64,000 nucleotides of DNA from Mycolicibacterium sp. S2-37. GTDB lineage: Bacteria; Actinomycetota; Actinomycetes; Mycobacteriales; Mycobacteriaceae. Under the pieces are notes generated by a model. That model searched no databases. It was given only the letters and a program-made list of their open reading frames with translations, and was not told the origin of the DNA. Location: contig NZ_JAFEVR010000002.1 in assembly GCF_017352375.1 (NCBI RefSeq), positions 1 through 64,000 of the forward strand, in the 5' to 3' direction. Made by a program: the position numbers and the translations under genes. This document shows, in pieces, positions 45,855-58,557 of the stretch (positions within the stretch are counted from its first letter, which is position 1; every line of letters starts with the position of its first letter).

Positions 45855-48800
45855 GCGAATTCGACCCTGTCGCGATCGTCGGCCGCAGCTGCGTGCTGCC
45901 CCGTGCGAGCACGCCGGAGGAATTGTTCGAGGCCACGCTGGCCGGACGCTGCCTGCTGACACCGACCCCGGCTGACCAATGGCGCGGTATCGACCCGGCG
46001 ACGCTGCTGGCCGGCGACAAGGCCGGGCTCAGGGTGTCGTCGGCGACCGGTGGCTACATCGACAGGTCGTTCGACCTTCCCGAGATCGGCTCTCGAATAG
46101 GCGATCTGAATCGTCTCGACCCGCTCGTGTCGTGGCTCGCCCAGTGCGCACAGCAGGCGGTGGGCGGCCCGCTCGCCGCGCCCCGCACGGGTCTGATCGT
46201 CGGTAACCTCTCCTATCCCAGCACGATGCATACCGCGTTCGTGGAGAGCGTCTGGAGCGGCGGCGTCGACGTCGATCCGCGGAACCGGTTCTCCTCCGGG
46301 TTGCCGGTACACCTGGTCGCCCGGGCGATGGACATGACCGGGCCGGCGTATGCGCTCGACGCGGCGTGCGCATCGTCGCTGTATGCGATCAAGCTCGCCT
46401 GCGACGCCCTGCACGACGGAGCTGCCGATGTGATGCTCGCCGGCGGGGTCAACGGGGCCGACGACCTGTTCCTGCACCTGGGTTTCACTGCGCTGCAGGC
46501 CCTGAGCGCATCGGGCCGCTCCCGCCCCTTCCATGCCGACGCTGACGGGCTGGTGCCGTCGGCGGGCGCCGCGCTGGTCGCGCTGAAGCGACTCGAGGAC
46601 GCCGAACGCGCCGGGGATCGCATCCTCGGCGTCATCATGGGTGTCGGGCTGTCCAACGACGGACGGCAGAGCGGCTTCCTCGCACCCGCGGTGTCCGGCC
46701 AGACCCGGGCCATGACCGCGGCGCTGGATCAGGCGGGCATCGCGCCGGCCGACATCGACTACCTGGACTGCCACGCCACCGGGACCCCGCTCGGTGACGC
46801 GACCGAACTGCAGAGCATCGCCGCCGCCTACGGCGAGGTGCCGCTCACGTTGGGTGCGCTCAAGGGCAACCTGGGACACACCATCACGGTCTCCGGCGCG
46901 GCGAGCCTGGTCAACGTGCTCTCGGCCATGGCGGCGTCGGTGATCCCGCCGGCACTGTGCGACAAGCCGACCGAGCATCTGAGGGACACCCGCTTCACGC
47001 TGGCGACCAGCGCCACTGCGTGGGATGGGGAGATCAAACGCGCCGCGGTCAGCAACTTCGGATTCGGCGGCAACAATGCCCATCTGATCGTCCAGAGCCA
47101 TCTGCCCGCTAGGCGTTCCGCCACTCGGCGGGTCACGCCGACCGATGACGTCGTCATCTGTGGCATGGGCGTGATGACCGGGGATGCGCACGATGCGGAG
47201 TCTTTCCGTCGTCGCGCGCTGGGTGATGCGGCGGCTCCGGCGCCGCTCGAAACCGTCGAACTCGGTCTTGGCGGGCTGGGCTTTCCGCCCAACGAACTCA
47301 AGGCGAGCCTCACCCAGCAGACCGCGATGCTGGCAGCCGCAGCCCAGGCGCTCGAGGGCGTGAGCACCGACGCCGACCGGACCGGGGTGATCGTCGGCAT
47401 GGGATGCGACGCCACCATCGCGCGGCAGCGGTTGCGGGTGCTGCACATCGACGACGACGAATGGTTGACGGCCAACCGGGATTCGGCCCCGCAATTGACC
47501 GCCGACGGCGTCGTCGGGACGATGCCGAACATCCCCGCCAACCGCATCCACGCGCAGCGTGACTTCCGCGGCTTCGGGTTCACCGTCTCCAGCGAGGAAA
47601 TCTCCGGCATCGACGCGTTGCGGATCGGTGTGCGCGCCCTGCGTCACCGGGAACTCGACGCGGTGGTCACCGGTGCCGTCGACATGTGTTGCGAGCCCGT
47701 CCATACCAGGGCCTCCGATGCACTCACCACCGACCCCGGCGTCCAGCACGGTGATGCGGCGGTGGCCTTCGTCCTCAAGCGGCGCGCGGATGCAGAAGCC
47801 GCAGGCGATGAGATCCTCGCCGTGGTCGATATCGACGCGATCCCCACCGCCGTCGACCCGGCCATCGCCGAAAGTCGCTTCGGCCGCACCCATGCGGCAG
47901 GTGCTGCGGTCGAGATCGCGGCCCGGGTGACAGCGGTGAGATCTCGGGTCCGAGTGGACCAGAACGGGGCGCAGCCGGCGCCCGGCGGTGCCAGAGCGGC
48001 CCTGTCGGTCGAGTCGATCGGGGGTCGCGCCGAGGGTGTCACCGTGGCCGCGGTGGCCGTCCAGCCGGTCCCGATCTCGGTCGGCGTCGTTCCGGTCTCG
48101 GAACGCTACGCCGGTGAGAGCAGAGCCGATCTGCTCAACCGGCTGCGCAGACACGAACCGGGTGGAGTCGGCCCGGTGCGTTGCGCTCTGGTGGCCGGCA
48201 GCGAGCCGGCCCTGGACGGGCTCCGGGAGAACGCGGTGCAACGGCTGGAGGGGGGCGAGGCACCCGCGGGTATCGGCATCGCCTTCACCGACGCCCCGAT
48301 CTCGGGCGAACTCGCCTTCACCTTCACCGGGGCGGCCGCCGCGTATCCGGGCGCAGGCCGCGACCTCTTGCTGGCTTGGCCCGAGGTGGGCGACGCACTC
48401 GCCGAACGGTTCTCGGGGGTCGGGGATTTGGCCCGCGCGCTGTACGGTGCCGGCATCAGCACCCTCGACCCGCGCACCCAGCTCACCGGCTGCGCCCTGA
48501 TCTGCCAGGCGCAGGCCGAATTCTCTCGGACGGTCCTCGGTCTCACACCCGCTGCGGCGATCGGCCTTTCATCCGGAGAGACGAATGCCCTGCTGGCCTT
48601 CGGGATCTGGCGCGACCTCGAACCCATGCTCGACGAGATCGAGGCATCGGGAATGTACGGCGACGAACTGACCGGTGCGTGTCGGGTGGCGGCAGCGGAC
48701 TGGGGTCTCGGCGACCGCCCCGCGCCATGGGAGTGCTGGCGCATCACCGCGCCGCGTGCGGCCGTCGAAGCCGCACTGATGACCGAGCAACACGCCTACA

Positions 48801-51800
48801 TGACCATCGTCCAGGCCCCGGACGACTGCGTGATCGGTGGCGATCCGGGCGCCTGCCGACGGGTGATCCAGGCCATCGACGGTGCCCGCGCGATGCCGCT
48901 GGGTCTGGACATGGTCATCCACTGCTCGGCGATGGCGCCCTTCGCCGACACATGGCGCGAGATCCACACCCGCGAAACGTATGCCGCACCGGACGTGAGG
49001 TTCTACACCAACGCCGTCAACCGCGCCTACAGGCCGACGCGCGAGGCTGCCGCCGAATCGATCACCCGCCAGGCCCTCGAACCCATCGACTTCCCCGCGA
49101 CGGTGCTTCAGGCATGGGAAGACGGTGTCCGGGTGTTCGTCGAGCACGGGCCCCGCAGCATCCTGACCGCGGCAATTCCGAAGATCCTCGGCGATCGCCC
49201 ACATCTGGCGGTGGCCCTCGATCCGCAGGAGCGGCGGGGCCTGCGGGCGCTCGCAGAGTCCGTGTCCACATTGTGGGTCCACGGACTGGCGGCGGACGCC
49301 GCCGCCTTCGATGACCGGATGCGGCAGCTACGCGAACGTGGCGCATCGCCGTCAGCGCCCAGAACCCGCATAGTGAGCCTGGCCGCCCACTGGCCAGACA
49401 TCGTCGCCGCACCCGATGCCCCAGAGAGCGTGAGCCCCTTGATGCCATCGGACCATCAAAGGATGCCGGAAGTGAATTCTGCGCCAATGCAACACATGCC
49501 CCTGGCACCCGAAGGTCTCGAACCGCTGATCTTCGCGCACGATCCGCTCCCACCGGTCGAGCCCAGCACGGTCGGCCAGATCACCGTCGCTCCGGTCGCC
49601 GGCAGGACGGCCGCCGCGATCAACCTGGTCGCTTCGGTGAGCGAGACACATACGGTATTCGTCGAGCAGACCGCGCTTGCCCACGCGTCCTTCCTGAAGG
49701 CGCGTGTCGCCTCACTCGCGCTGGCCACCGGCAGCCGGACACCTCGGCTCAGCGAGAACCGCAGCGTGGTCACCGAATTCGCGAGCCCACCCCCGACTAC
49801 ACCGGCGCCCCCGGTGCGGCATGAGCCGCCGCCGCGACAGGTGGATCCGCCGCCTCCACCCCGACCAGCCGACCCGCCACCCCCGGCGGCGCCCGCGCCG
49901 CTGTGGACCCGGGCCCAACTCGAAGTGCTTGCCGGCGGCCGTATCTCCGAGGTACTCGGACCGCTCTTCGCTGAGCTGGACCAGTACGAGCGCCTGGTCC
50001 GGATGCCGGAACCGCCGCTGCTGCTGGCCGATCGCGTGATGAGCATCGAGGGTGATCCCGGCACCATGGGCACCGGCCGCATCATCACCGAGACCGACGT
50101 CGATCCGGACGGCTGGTACCTGCACAACGGCCGGATGTCGCCGGGAGTCGTGATCGAATCCGGGCAGGCCGATCTCTTACTCGCTTCATGGTTGGGGGCC
50201 GATTTCAGCAATCGCGGGGAGCGCGTCTATCGGCTGCTCGGCTGCGATCTGACCTTCATGGGCGGACTGCCCCGGGCAGGCGAGACGCTGCGCTACGACA
50301 TCCACATCGACGGCCACGCGAAAACCGGTGCGACCCGGCTGTTCTTCTTCCACTACGACTGCTACATCGGCGACCGCTTGGCGATCTCGGTACGCAACGG
50401 TCAGGCCGGCTTCTTCTCCGACGAGGAACTGGCCGATTCCGACGGGGTGCTCTGGGACGCCGCAGACGACGCCCCACGCGACGGCGTACGGCGCGACGAA
50501 CCGCCCCGCGTGACACTCAAGCGGTCCTTCGGCAAAGCAGACCTCGAGGCCTTCACCCAGGGGAACGCGTACTCCTGCTTCGGCAGCGGGTTCGAGATGG
50601 CCGCCGCGCACACCCGCACCCCGACGCTGCCGGTCGGACGACTTCGGTTGTTCGACGAGGTCGCCGAATTCGAACCCGACGGCGGCCCGTGGGGGCGTGG
50701 TTATCTGCGTGCGACCGCTGCGGTGCCCACCGACGCGTGGTTCTACGACGGGCACTTCAAGAACGATCCCTGTATGCCGGGAACGCTGATGGCCGACGCG
50801 GCCACCCAGGCGCTGTCGTTCACGATGGCGGCCTACGGTTTCACCATCGACCGCGACGGCTGGCGGTTCGAACCGGTGCCCGACGAGACCGCGCGGTTCG
50901 TCTGCCGGGGCCAGGTGACCCCCGATGCCGACCACACCCTCGACTACGAGGTGTTCGTGGAGGAGATCATCGACGGCCCCACGCCGACGATCTTCGCGTC
51001 GCTGCTCTGCAGCAGCGACGGGTTCAAGGTCTTCCACTGCCGGCGGTTCGGGATGCGGCTGGTTCCGGACTGGCCGATGCCGCCGGGTGCGCCGGGCCCG
51101 GTGCGGATCCTGGCCAACACCACCGACGTCCGGGGCGATCAGGGAGCCCTGCTGGCCTGCGGGCGCGGGATGCCGTCCGACGCTTTCGGCGCCCTCTACG
51201 CCCCGTTCGACGGAACCCGCCGGGCTCCTCGCCTACCCGATGAGCCGTACCACTTCATATCCCGCATCATCAGTGTCGACAGCCCACCCGGAGTGCCGAC
51301 CAAAGACGGTGTCGTCGTCGCCGAATACGACGTGCCCGCCGACGCCTGGTATTTCGAGGACAGTCACTCCGACGCGGTCCCGCTGTCGGTACTGATCGAG
51401 ATCCTGCTGCAGCCGTGCGGATGGCTGTCGTCGTACAACGGATTCGCCGCCAACCGCCCCGACGATGTGGTGTTCCGCAATCTCGACGGCGACGACGTCA
51501 GGCTGCACGCACCTGCGCGGCCCGGCACCCTTCGGGTCACCTCCAGGCTCGAGCGGTTCGCCGAGGGCGGTGGATCGACGATCGTCTTCTTCGACGTCGT
51601 CTGCACCCAGGGCGACGACGTCGTCATGACGATGAAGACGGCGTTCGGCTTCTTCAGTCCGGAGGCATTGAAGAACCAGGTCGGGCTGCGCGTGGCTCCC
51701 GGAGCGCTGGAGGCACTTTCGGCGCCCGCCCCGGTGTCGCTGTCCTACCGTGACGACGAGCTGACCGGGGCTCCGTGGCTCGCACAGGGCCGGCTGCAGG

Positions 51801-52219
51801 TGATCGACCGCGTGAACTTCTGGCCCGGCGGGGGAGAGGCCGGTCTGGGACGAGTCGTCGCGGAGTTCGACGTCCGCCCCGAAGCCTGGTTCTTCAAAGC
51901 GCACTTCTTCCAGGACCCCGTTCAGCCGGGATCGCTGGGGCTGGAGGCCATGCAACAGGCCGCCCGTGCAGCGGCACGGCTGTCCGGGGTAGCGACCGAC
52001 GGATCGGCGTTCGAGCCCGTTGCCACCGGCCATCCGTTCAACTGGAAGTTCCGCGGTCAGGTCATCCCGACGAACCGCCGGACCCGGTCCGAGATCGACA
52101 TCATGTCAGCCACCACCGATGAGCGCGGGGTGCTGATCCTGTTCCGGGGCGGCTTCTGGGTCGACGATCTGTGCATCTATCAGACCGACGGTATGGGCGT
52201 TCGAGTGCTCTCGCGCTGA
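45851..52219 (+). CDS. pfaC: PfaC-like PUFA-type PKS: KS-CLF-AT'-DH-DH with four hotdog folds
   Basis: A 2122-residue partner of the PfaA-like protein. Ketosynthase: about 5-435 with Cys173, His308 and His343. A chain-length-factor-like KS follows (about 440-700) in which the active Cys is lost (TVSSEEISG). A PfaB-like acyltransferase lies at about 815-1155 with Ser907 in GLSSGE. A Pro-rich linker (about 1310-1360) leads to four FabA/PfaC hotdog segments: [11 protein letters not shown] (His1425), [12 protein letters not shown] (His1635), [19 protein letters not shown] (His1839) and [12 protein letters not shown] (His2018). This is the KS-CLF-AT'-DH-DH order known from myxobacterial Pfa3, without its C-terminal acyltransferase. 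GTG 45851 overlaps the pfaA stop. Its 3' end overlaps the convergent mmpL gene by 40 bp. Confidence 0.9.
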   Translation: MSEFDPVAIVGRSCVLPRASTPEELFEATLAGRCLLTPTPADQWRGIDPATLLAGDKAGLRVSSATGGYIDRSFDLPEIGSRIGDLNRLDPLVSWLAQCAQQAVGGPLAAPRTGLIVGNLSYPSTMHTAFVESVWSGGVDVDPRNRFSSGLPVHLVARAMDMTGPAYALDAACASSLYAIKLACDALHDGAADVMLAGGVNGADDLFLHLGFTALQALSASGRSRPFHADADGLVPSAGAALVALKRLEDAERAGDRILGVIMGVGLSNDGRQSGFLAPAVSGQTRAMTAALDQAGIAPADIDYLDCHATGTPLGDATELQSIAAAYGEVPLTLGALKGNLGHTITVSGAASLVNVLSAMAASVIPPALCDKPTEHLRDTRFTLATSATAWDGEIKRAAVSNFGFGGNNAHLIVQSHLPARRSATRRVTPTDDVVICGMGVMTGDAHDAESFRRRALGDAAAPAPLETVELGLGGLGFPPNELKASLTQQTAMLAAAAQALEGVSTDADRTGVIVGMGCDATIARQRLRVLHIDDDEWLTANRDSAPQLTADGVVGTMPNIPANRIHAQRDFRGFGFTVSSEEISGIDALRIGVRALRHRELDAVVTGAVDMCCEPVHTRASDALTTDPGVQHGDAAVAFVLKRRADAEAAGDEILAVVDIDAIPTAVDPAIAESRFGRTHAAGAAVEIAARVTAVRSRVRVDQNGAQPAPGGARAALSVESIGGRAEGVTVAAVAVQPVPISVGVVPVSERYAGESRADLLNRLRRHEPGGVGPVRCALVAGSEPALDGLRENAVQRLEGGEAPAGIGIAFTDAPISGELAFTFTGAAAAYPGAGRDLLLAWPEVGDALAERFSGVGDLARALYGAGISTLDPRTQLTGCALICQAQAEFSRTVLGLTPAAAIGLSSGETNALLAFGIWRDLEPMLDEIEASGMYGDELTGACRVAAADWGLGDRPAPWECWRITAPRAAVEAALMTEQHAYMTIVQAPDDCVIGGDPGACRRVIQAIDGARAMPLGLDMVIHCSAMAPFADTWREIHTRETYAAPDVRFYTNAVNRAYRPTREAAAESITRQALEPIDFPATVLQAWEDGVRVFVEHGPRSILTAAIPKILGDRPHLAVALDPQERRGLRALAESVSTLWVHGLAADAAAFDDRMRQLRERGASPSAPRTRIVSLAAHWPDIVAAPDAPESVSPLMPSDHQRMPEVNSAPMQHMPLAPEGLEPLIFAHDPLPPVEPSTVGQITVAPVAGRTAAAINLVASVSETHTVFVEQTALAHASFLKARVASLALATGSRTPRLSENRSVVTEFASPPPTTPAPPVRHEPPPRQVDPPPPPRPADPPPPAAPAPLWTRAQLEVLAGGRISEVLGPLFAELDQYERLVRMPEPPLLLADRVMSIEGDPGTMGTGRIITETDVDPDGWYLHNGRMSPGVVIESGQADLLLASWLGADFSNRGERVYRLLGCDLTFMGGLPRAGETLRYDIHIDGHAKTGATRLFFFHYDCYIGDRLAISVRNGQAGFFSDEELADSDGVLWDAADDAPRDGVRRDEPPRVTLKRSFGKADLEAFTQGNAYSCFGSGFEMAAAHTRTPTLPVGRLRLFDEVAEFEPDGGPWGRGYLRATAAVPTDAWFYDGHFKNDPCMPGTLMADAATQALSFTMAAYGFTIDRDGWRFEPVPDETARFVCRGQVTPDADHTLDYEVFVEEIIDGPTPTIFASLLCSSDGFKVFHCRRFGMRLVPDWPMPPGAPGPVRILANTTDVRGDQGALLACGRGMPSDAFGALYAPFDGTRRAPRLPDEPYHFISRIISVDSPPGVPTKDGVVVAEYDVPADAWYFEDSHSDAVPLSVLIEILLQPCGWLSSYNGFAANRPDDVVFRNLDGDDVRLHAPARPGTLRVTSRLERFAEGGGSTIVFFDVVCTQGDDVVMTMKTAFGFFSPEALKNQVGLRVAPGALEALSAPAPVSLSYRDDELTGAPWLAQGRLQVIDRVNFWPGGGEAGLGRVVAEFDVRPEAWFFKAHFFQDPVQPGSLGLEAMQQAARAAARLSGVATDGSAFEPVATGHPFNWKFRGQVIPTNRRTRSEIDIMSATTDERGVLILFRGGFWVDDLCIYQTDGMGVRVLSR

Positions 52220-55029
52220 CGAGCCGGGCGCGTACGCACGTTCAACGGCCACCAGAACCAGCGCCCGAGCAGCGCGGCGATCGACGGAGTCAGGAAAGCC
52301 CGCACGACCAGGGTGTCGAACAGTAGGCCCAGACCGATGGTGGTGCCGACCTGGCCGATGACCTGGAGATCGCTGAAAGCCATTGCCGCCATGGTGAACG
52401 CGAACACCAGCCCCGCATTGGTCACCACCTTGCCGGTACCGCCCATGGCGCGGATGATCCCAGTGTTGATGCCAACGCCCAACTCTTCTTTCATCCGGGA
52501 AACCAGCAGCAGGTTGTAGTCGGACCCCACCCCGAGCAGGACGATGACGGCCATCGGGAGAACCATCCAGTGCAGATCGATGCCCAGGATGTACTGCCAG
52601 ATGAGCACCGAAAGCCCGAAGGACGCACCCAATGACAGCGCGACCGTTCCCACGATCACCAACGCGGCCACGAAACCGCGGGTGATGAGCAGCATGATGA
52701 GGAAGATCAGGCACAGGGCGCTCACGCCGGCGATCAACAGATCGTATTTGGAGCCTTCCTCGAAGTCCTTGAACGTCGAGGCGGATCCGGCCAGGTAGAT
52801 CTTCGCTCCCCGCAGGGGCGTCGTCTTCAGGGCTTCCTCGGCGGCGGCCCTGATCTGGTCGATGCTCGCGATTCCCTCCGGTGACCCCGGGTCGCCCTTG
52901 TGGGAGATAATGAATCGGGCCGCTTTCCCGTCCGGGGACAGGAATGAGCTCATCGCACGCTGGAAGTCCGGGTTCTCGAACACCTCCGGCGGCAGGTAGA
53001 AGGAATCGTCGTTGTTGGCCGCGTCGAAGGCCTGGCCCATCGCGGTCGCATCCTGCGTCGAGTCGTCCATGATGCTGAAGGTGCCGGACATGGTGCTGTG
53101 CATCGTCAGCATCATGTCGCGCATCGACTCCATGATCTCGATCATCCTGGGCAGTTGCTCGAGGAGTTGCGGCAGCAGTTGGACGAAGTTCTCGAGATCC
53201 GACTGCAGTTCGTGCATCGTGCCGGCGATCCGGTCGACCCCGTCCAACGAGTCGAAGAGGCTCCGCAGTGACCAGCAGATGGGAATGTTGTAGCAGTGCG
53301 GTTCCCAGTAGAAGTAGTTGCGGATCGGCCGGAAGAAATCGTCGAAATTGGCTATGCCGTCGCGTAGTTCATCCATGATCACGGTCATCTCTTTGACCAG
53401 CGCGATGGAGTTCATCGTCGACTCGGTGATCTGCTGCTGGATCTGATACATGCGTTTGGCCAGCTCGATCTGTCTGGTCATCATCTCGGCCTGGGCGCCC
53501 ATGTCGTCCACCCGGTCCCGCATGTGGTTCATCATCTGCTGCTGACCCGCATTCTGCATGCTGATCTGGAACGGTATCGACGTGCGTTCGATCGGTGTCC
53601 CCTCGGGCCGGGTGATGCTCTGGACGCGAGAGACACCCGGAACCTGGAAAAGCGCCTTGGCGAGCTTGTGCAGGACGATGAAATCCGCCGGATTCCGCAT
53701 GTCGTGATCCGATTCGATGATCACGATGTCAGGCATCATCCGGGCTTGCGAGAAATGACGGTCCGCCGCGGCATATCCCAGGTTGGCGGGAACATCCGCA
53801 GGGATGTAGCGCCGGTCGTCGTAGCTCGTCCGGTAACCGGGCAGGGCGATCAGACCGATGAGGGTGACCGTCAGCGTCGCGACGAGGATGGGCCCCGGCC
53901 AGCGCACGATGGCCGTGCCGAGGCGCCGCCACCGCCGGACGCCGATCCTGCGGGTGGGATCGAACAAGCCGAACCGGCTTCCGCCGGCCAGCACCGCGGG
54001 AACGAGCGTGAGCGCGACGACGACCGCCACCAGCATCCCTATGGCGCAGGGGAGGCCGATGGTCTGAAAGATGGACATGCGCGTAAAACTCAGACACAGC
54101 AGTGCTCCGGCGATGGTCAGTCCGGAGCCCAGCACGACCGGAGCGACACTGCGAAAGGTGGTGTAGAAGGCGGCTTCCCGGTCTTCACCGGCCTGACGCG
54201 CTTCCTGATATCGCCCGAAGAAGAAGATTCCGTAGTCGGTGCCGGCGGCCATCGCCAGGGCCACCAGCATGTTGATCGCGAAGGTGGAGAGCAGGAATAC
54301 CTCGGTATCGCCGAGGAACGCCACGATTCCCCGCGCGGCGAACAGTTCGATGCCCACGGTGATCAGCAGGACGAGGACGGTCATGATCGATCGGTAGACG
54401 ATCATCAGGACGACGAAGATGATCGCGGCGCCGATGAGCGTCATCTTCAAAATCGAACTCTCACCGCTGTGCTGCATGTCCGCCAGCAGGGGTGCGGCAC
54501 CTGTGACGTACACCGACAGGCCTGGGGGCGGGGGTGTCCGGTCGACGATCGCCCGGACGGCCTCGACGGACTGAACACCTTCGGACGAGCCCTGGTCACC
54601 GACCAGATTCAGCTGGGCGTATACCGCTTCGCCGTCGGGGCTCTGCGCTCCACCCGCGGTGAGGCGATCCCCCCACAAGTCCTGCACGTGTTCGATATGT
54701 CGCGGATCGCTGTTGAGTTCACGGATCAGCCCGTTGTAGTACTGCTGGGCGTCCTCCCCGAGAGGCTGCGCTCCCTCGAGGACGATCATCGCGGTGCTGT
54801 CCGAATTCGATTCTCCGAAGAGCTGACCCATGCGCGCCATGGCCTGGACCGACGGCGCATCCTTGGGGCTCATCGGCACCGACTGCTCCCTGCCGACCTG
54901 CTCGAGCGAGGGAACCGCGAACGTCACCAGCAGAGTGAGCGCCACCCACGCGAGGATGATGACCAACGCCAGCTTGCGGATGATGCGCGCGGTAAGCGGC
55001 CGGTGGTTCGGAAGTTGATGGTCACTCAT
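52180..55029 (-). CDS. MmpL-family RND lipid transporter (second in operon)
   Basis: A 949-residue inner-membrane transporter of about 12 helices. The proton-relay Asp-Tyr pairs sit in [19 protein letters not shown] (helix 4) and [17 protein letters not shown] (helix 10). The second periplasmic loop carries a long Met/Gln-rich coiled coil and the motif [12 protein letters not shown], shared with the next MmpL and typical of MmpL4-type proteins. Pairs of such MmpL genes with one mmpS export glycopeptidolipids in other mycobacteria; here the neighbours make a different lipid. ATG 55029 is chosen; the frame is open slightly further. Its end lies antisense to the last 40 bases of the PfaC-like gene. 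Confidence 0.9.
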   Translation of the reverse strand: MSDHQLPNHRPLTARIIRKLALVIILAWVALTLLVTFAVPSLEQVGREQSVPMSPKDAPSVQAMARMGQLFGESNSDSTAMIVLEGAQPLGEDAQQYYNGLIRELNSDPRHIEHVQDLWGDRLTAGGAQSPDGEAVYAQLNLVGDQGSSEGVQSVEAVRAIVDRTPPPPGLSVYVTGAAPLLADMQHSGESSILKMTLIGAAIIFVVLMIVYRSIMTVLVLLITVGIELFAARGIVAFLGDTEVFLLSTFAINMLVALAMAAGTDYGIFFFGRYQEARQAGEDREAAFYTTFRSVAPVVLGSGLTIAGALLCLSFTRMSIFQTIGLPCAIGMLVAVVVALTLVPAVLAGGSRFGLFDPTRRIGVRRWRRLGTAIVRWPGPILVATLTVTLIGLIALPGYRTSYDDRRYIPADVPANLGYAAADRHFSQARMMPDIVIIESDHDMRNPADFIVLHKLAKALFQVPGVSRVQSITRPEGTPIERTSIPFQISMQNAGQQQMMNHMRDRVDDMGAQAEMMTRQIELAKRMYQIQQQITESTMNSIALVKEMTVIMDELRDGIANFDDFFRPIRNYFYWEPHCYNIPICWSLRSLFDSLDGVDRIAGTMHELQSDLENFVQLLPQLLEQLPRMIEIMESMRDMMLTMHSTMSGTFSIMDDSTQDATAMGQAFDAANNDDSFYLPPEVFENPDFQRAMSSFLSPDGKAARFIISHKGDPGSPEGIASIDQIRAAAEEALKTTPLRGAKIYLAGSASTFKDFEEGSKYDLLIAGVSALCLIFLIMLLITRGFVAALVIVGTVALSLGASFGLSVLIWQYILGIDLHWMVLPMAVIVLLGVGSDYNLLLVSRMKEELGVGINTGIIRAMGGTGKVVTNAGLVFAFTMAAMAFSDLQVIGQVGTTIGLGLLFDTLVVRAFLTPSIAALLGRWFWWPLNVRTRPARQRESTRTPIPSV

Positions 55030-55096
55030 GGGCTGGACACCAACCACCTGCACGGGTGTCCACGTCGTGCGACATCATCTCGGTTGCGGCAGGCCA

Positions 55097-57973
55097 CTAC
55101 TGCTGCTGGTTCTGCAACAGGGCCCGCATCAACGGACGGGGTCCGGTGCGTCGGCTCAGCGCGCCGGCCGGCCGTTGTCGGACCTGATGCGGCCACCAGA
55201 ACCACCGCCCCAGCAGCGCCGCGATCGCCGGTGTCATGAACGCACGAACGACGAGGGTGTCGAACAGCAGGCCCAGCGCGATGGTGGTACCGACCTGCCC
55301 GATGCTGCGCAGGTCGCTGACCACCATGGATCCCATCGTGGCGGCGAAGACCAGGCCCGCGGTCGTGACGACCTTGCCGGTCCCGCCCATGGCCCGGATG
55401 ATCGCGGTGTTGATGCCGGCGCCCAGTTCGTCCTTGATGCGGGCCACCAATAACAGGTTGTAGTCCGACCCCACCGCCAGCAGCGTGATCACGGTCATGA
55501 CGAGGACCGCCCAGTGGATCTGGACGCCGATCACGTACTGCCAGACGAACACCGACACCCCGAAGGCTGCGCCCAGCGACACCACCACCGTGCCGACGAT
55601 GACCAGCGCGGCGACCAGGCTTCCGGTCATGATCAGCATGACGATGAAGATGAGGCAGATGGCGGCGACGACCGCGATCATCAGATCGTATTCGGAGCCC
55701 ACGACCATGTCTTTGGTGATCGCGGCGGTGCCGGTGAGGTAGACCTTGGACCCTTCCAGCGGGGTTCCCTTGAGTGCTTCCTCAGCGGCAATTCGGATCT
55801 GGTCGACCCGCTCGATGCCTTCCGGCGACGCGGGATCGCCCTTCTGCAGGATGAGTAGCCGGACCGCCTTTCCGTCCGGCGAGATGAAGACGTTCATGAC
55901 CCGCTTGAAATCTTCGTTCTTGAAGACCTCAGGGGGGATGAAGAAGGAATCGTCGTTCTGGGCGGCGTCGAACGCCTTGCCCATGGCCGTCGGATTCTCT
56001 GCGGCGGTGTCCATCTGTCCGAACACGCCGGACATGGTGCTGTGCATCGTCAGCATCATGCTTCGCATGCTCTGCATGATCGCGATCATCTCCGGGAACT
56101 GGACGACGATCTGCGGTAGCAGCACATCGAGTTGGTCGAGGTTCACGACCAGACCGTCGAGTTTCTCGGTGACCTGATCGACGCCGTCGATCACGTCGAA
56201 GACGCTTCTGAACGACCAGCAGATCGGAATGTTGAAGCAGTGCGGTTCCCAGTAGAGATAGTTGCGTATCGGTCGCCACATATCCTCGAAATCCGCGATG
56301 TTGTCGCGCAATTCGGTAGTGATCTCCTGCATCTCATGGGTCTTGCCGACCATGCTGTGCGTCGTCGCGACCATCTGCTCCATCAGGCCGTTCATCCGTT
56401 GCATGATGCCGATCATCTCGGTCAACATGTCGGCCTGTTCGAGCAGATCGTCCATGCGTGTTTTCTGGAACTGCATGTACTGCTGCTGGCCTGCCTGCTG
56501 CATGCTGAGCATGTACGGGATCGTCGCTCGTGCGATCGGGATTCCCTCGGGGCGGGTCACGGCCTGGACATTCTCGATTCCCGGAACAGCGAGAACGGCC
56601 TTGGCCAATTTGTTCAGTATCAGGAAGTCCGACGGGTTGCGCAGATCGCGGTCGGTCTCGACCATGAGGATCTCCGGCGCCATCATCGCGGACGGGGGGA
56701 AGTGGCGCCCCGCCGCCGCCATACCCTCATTCGCCGGGATGTTGTCGGGGAGATACTTCTGGTCGTTGTAGCTGGGCTTGAACCCTGGTAGCGCCAACAG
56801 CCCGAGAAGGGTGATCGCCATGGTGGCGACGAGGATCGGCGCCGGCCAACGCACGATCGCCGTGCCGAGGCGCCGCCAGCTTCGAACCTGCAGGTTGCGT
56901 TTGGGGTCGAACAGTCCGAAACGGCTCCCGATGGCCAGCACCGCAGGAAACAGGGTGAGCGCCACCGCAACCGCGACGAGTATGCCCACGGCCGTGGGGA
57001 GGGCAAGCGCATTGAAGAAGGGCAGTCGCGTGAAGCTCAGGCAGTACAGCGCCCCGGCGATCGTGAGCCCAGAGGCCAGGACCACCTTGGCGACTCCCCG
57101 GTAGGTGGTGAAGAACGCCGCCACCCGGTCTTCACCGGCCTGACGTGCCTCCTGGTACCGCCCGATGAAGAAGATGCCGTAATCGGTGCCCGCCGCGATA
57201 CACAGCGCGACAAGCAAATTGACGCCGAATGTGGTGAGCCCGAGCAGCCCGTAATTGCCGAGGAGTGCGACGATCCCGCGTGCCGCCTGCAGCTGGATGC
57301 CCACCACCAGCAGCAGAAGGAACACCGTGACGATCGACCGGTAGACGAACAGCAACATCACGAAGATCACCGTGATGCTCGCCAGGGTGACGAGGATGAC
57401 CGTCCGATTGCCGCTCTGCGCGACGTCCGCCGCGACCGCCGCAGGTCCGGTGACGTACGCCTTGACTCCGGGTGGTGCGGGGGCCCTGTCGACGATGTCG
57501 CGGACCGCGGTGACCGACGCGTTGACCGACGCCTGATCCGACCCGGCAAGACTCACCTGGACGTATGCGGCTTTGCCGTCGGCGCTCTGGGCCGCGCCCC
57601 GGGTGAGTGGATCGCCCCAGAAGTCCTGGATGTGTTGCACATGCGCGGGATCGTCGCGCAGCTGCCGGATCAACTCGTCGTAGAAGCGGTGTGCATCCTC
57701 GGCGAGTGGCTGCTGGCCCTCCAGCACGATCATCACCACGCCGCCGGAGTCCGGCGACTCGAAGGCATCGTTCAGGCGCTCCGCGGCCTTGAGGGACGGT
57801 GCGTCGACGGGGTTCAAGTCCACCGAGTGCTGTTGTTCGACCTGTTCCAGAGAGGGAATACCGACACTCAACGCGACGATGATCGCCAGCCACGCCAGAA
57901 CGACGAGCACCGAGAACCGGTGGATCGTCCGTGCCACCAACGGGCGACCATCGCGCAGGTGGTGGTTGCTCAT
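55097..57973 (-). CDS. MmpL-family RND lipid transporter (first in operon)
   Basis: A 958-residue paralogue of the neighbouring MmpL and aligned to it throughout: [20 protein letters not shown] in helix 4, [17 protein letters not shown] in helix 10, and [17 protein letters not shown] in the second periplasmic loop with its Met-rich coiled coil. A basic C-terminal tail follows the last helix. Its ATG overlaps the mmpS stop (ATGA); 67 bases separate it from the second mmpL. Likely role: moving a lipid or glycolipid across the inner membrane, possibly as a hetero-oligomer with its paralogue. Confidence 0.9.
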   Translation of the reverse strand: MSNHHLRDGRPLVARTIHRFSVLVVLAWLAIIVALSVGIPSLEQVEQQHSVDLNPVDAPSLKAAERLNDAFESPDSGGVVMIVLEGQQPLAEDAHRFYDELIRQLRDDPAHVQHIQDFWGDPLTRGAAQSADGKAAYVQVSLAGSDQASVNASVTAVRDIVDRAPAPPGVKAYVTGPAAVAADVAQSGNRTVILVTLASITVIFVMLLFVYRSIVTVFLLLLVVGIQLQAARGIVALLGNYGLLGLTTFGVNLLVALCIAAGTDYGIFFIGRYQEARQAGEDRVAAFFTTYRGVAKVVLASGLTIAGALYCLSFTRLPFFNALALPTAVGILVAVAVALTLFPAVLAIGSRFGLFDPKRNLQVRSWRRLGTAIVRWPAPILVATMAITLLGLLALPGFKPSYNDQKYLPDNIPANEGMAAAGRHFPPSAMMAPEILMVETDRDLRNPSDFLILNKLAKAVLAVPGIENVQAVTRPEGIPIARATIPYMLSMQQAGQQQYMQFQKTRMDDLLEQADMLTEMIGIMQRMNGLMEQMVATTHSMVGKTHEMQEITTELRDNIADFEDMWRPIRNYLYWEPHCFNIPICWSFRSVFDVIDGVDQVTEKLDGLVVNLDQLDVLLPQIVVQFPEMIAIMQSMRSMMLTMHSTMSGVFGQMDTAAENPTAMGKAFDAAQNDDSFFIPPEVFKNEDFKRVMNVFISPDGKAVRLLILQKGDPASPEGIERVDQIRIAAEEALKGTPLEGSKVYLTGTAAITKDMVVGSEYDLMIAVVAAICLIFIVMLIMTGSLVAALVIVGTVVVSLGAAFGVSVFVWQYVIGVQIHWAVLVMTVITLLAVGSDYNLLLVARIKDELGAGINTAIIRAMGGTGKVVTTAGLVFAATMGSMVVSDLRSIGQVGTTIALGLLFDTLVVRAFMTPAIAALLGRWFWWPHQVRQRPAGALSRRTGPRPLMRALLQNQQQ

Positions 57974-58557
57974 GCGGCCTTCAGGATGCAGGAGGTGAAG
58001 GTGCTCACTTCATGCGTCGCGATGTTCTCGTCCTTGACCACATCGTCGACCAGGATGCGGCAGCCCAGGGTGTCGCTGTCACCCTGCGCCGCGATACTCC
58101 CGACGCCTGCGGCCCCCGTGATCGGAAACTCCAGCGACCACGGCAGAGCCACCTCCTCGAGGAACGCCGGATCGCCGTTCTCATCGAAGTAGCTGATCTG
58201 CGCGACTGTCCCCGGCGGTCCGAAGATCTCGTACCGCAGGTGTTTCGGATTCACCGGTGTGGTCTCGTCGGTGGCGGTGTCGCCGTAGGGGAGCGACGTC
58301 TCGGACCCGAAGATGCCGTGCAGTCGCGACACCGTGAAGCCACCGGCCGCAACCACGATCAGAACGACGATCGGAATCCAGAGCCGGCGCAGGAGCAGGA
58401 AGAAAACAGATCCCAGCCCCCGCCGGCGCCTCCTCGAGACGGCCGGCGTTGCAGGGGCGGTCTCCGGTCGGCGGACCTCCTCGCCACCGGCGTGCGCGAC
58501 ATCGGGCGGTGCTGGCACCACCTCGGGGGAGCTGCCGTCGACCACCGGAGTCACCAT
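57970..58557 (-). CDS. MmpS-family accessory protein
   Basis: A 195-residue protein with an acidic/Pro-rich cytoplasmic N-terminus, a basic stretch, one transmembrane helix (about 55-80, [23 protein letters not shown]) and a periplasmic beta-sandwich with the MmpS pattern [22 protein letters not shown] and PWSLEFP. MmpS proteins partner MmpL transporters. It overlaps the first mmpL by 4 bp and so heads the export operon. ATG 58557 is preferred; another start exists at 58569. Confidence 0.9.
   Translation of the reverse strand: MVTPVVDGSSPEVVPAPPDVAHAGGEEVRRPETAPATPAVSRRRRRGLGSVFFLLLRRLWIPIVVLIVVAAGGFTVSRLHGIFGSETSLPYGDTATDETTPVNPKHLRYEIFGPPGTVAQISYFDENGDPAFLEEVALPWSLEFPITGAAGVGSIAAQGDSDTLGCRILVDDVVKDENIATHEVSTFTSCILKAA

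Noticed and set aside
38061..52219. Trehalose polyphleate (phleic acid) synthase locus
   Set aside because: That pathway, as I know it, uses a different modular type I PKS with PapA3, FadD23 and MmpL10; here the ACP motif, CLF and PfaD-like reductase are of PUFA-synthase type.
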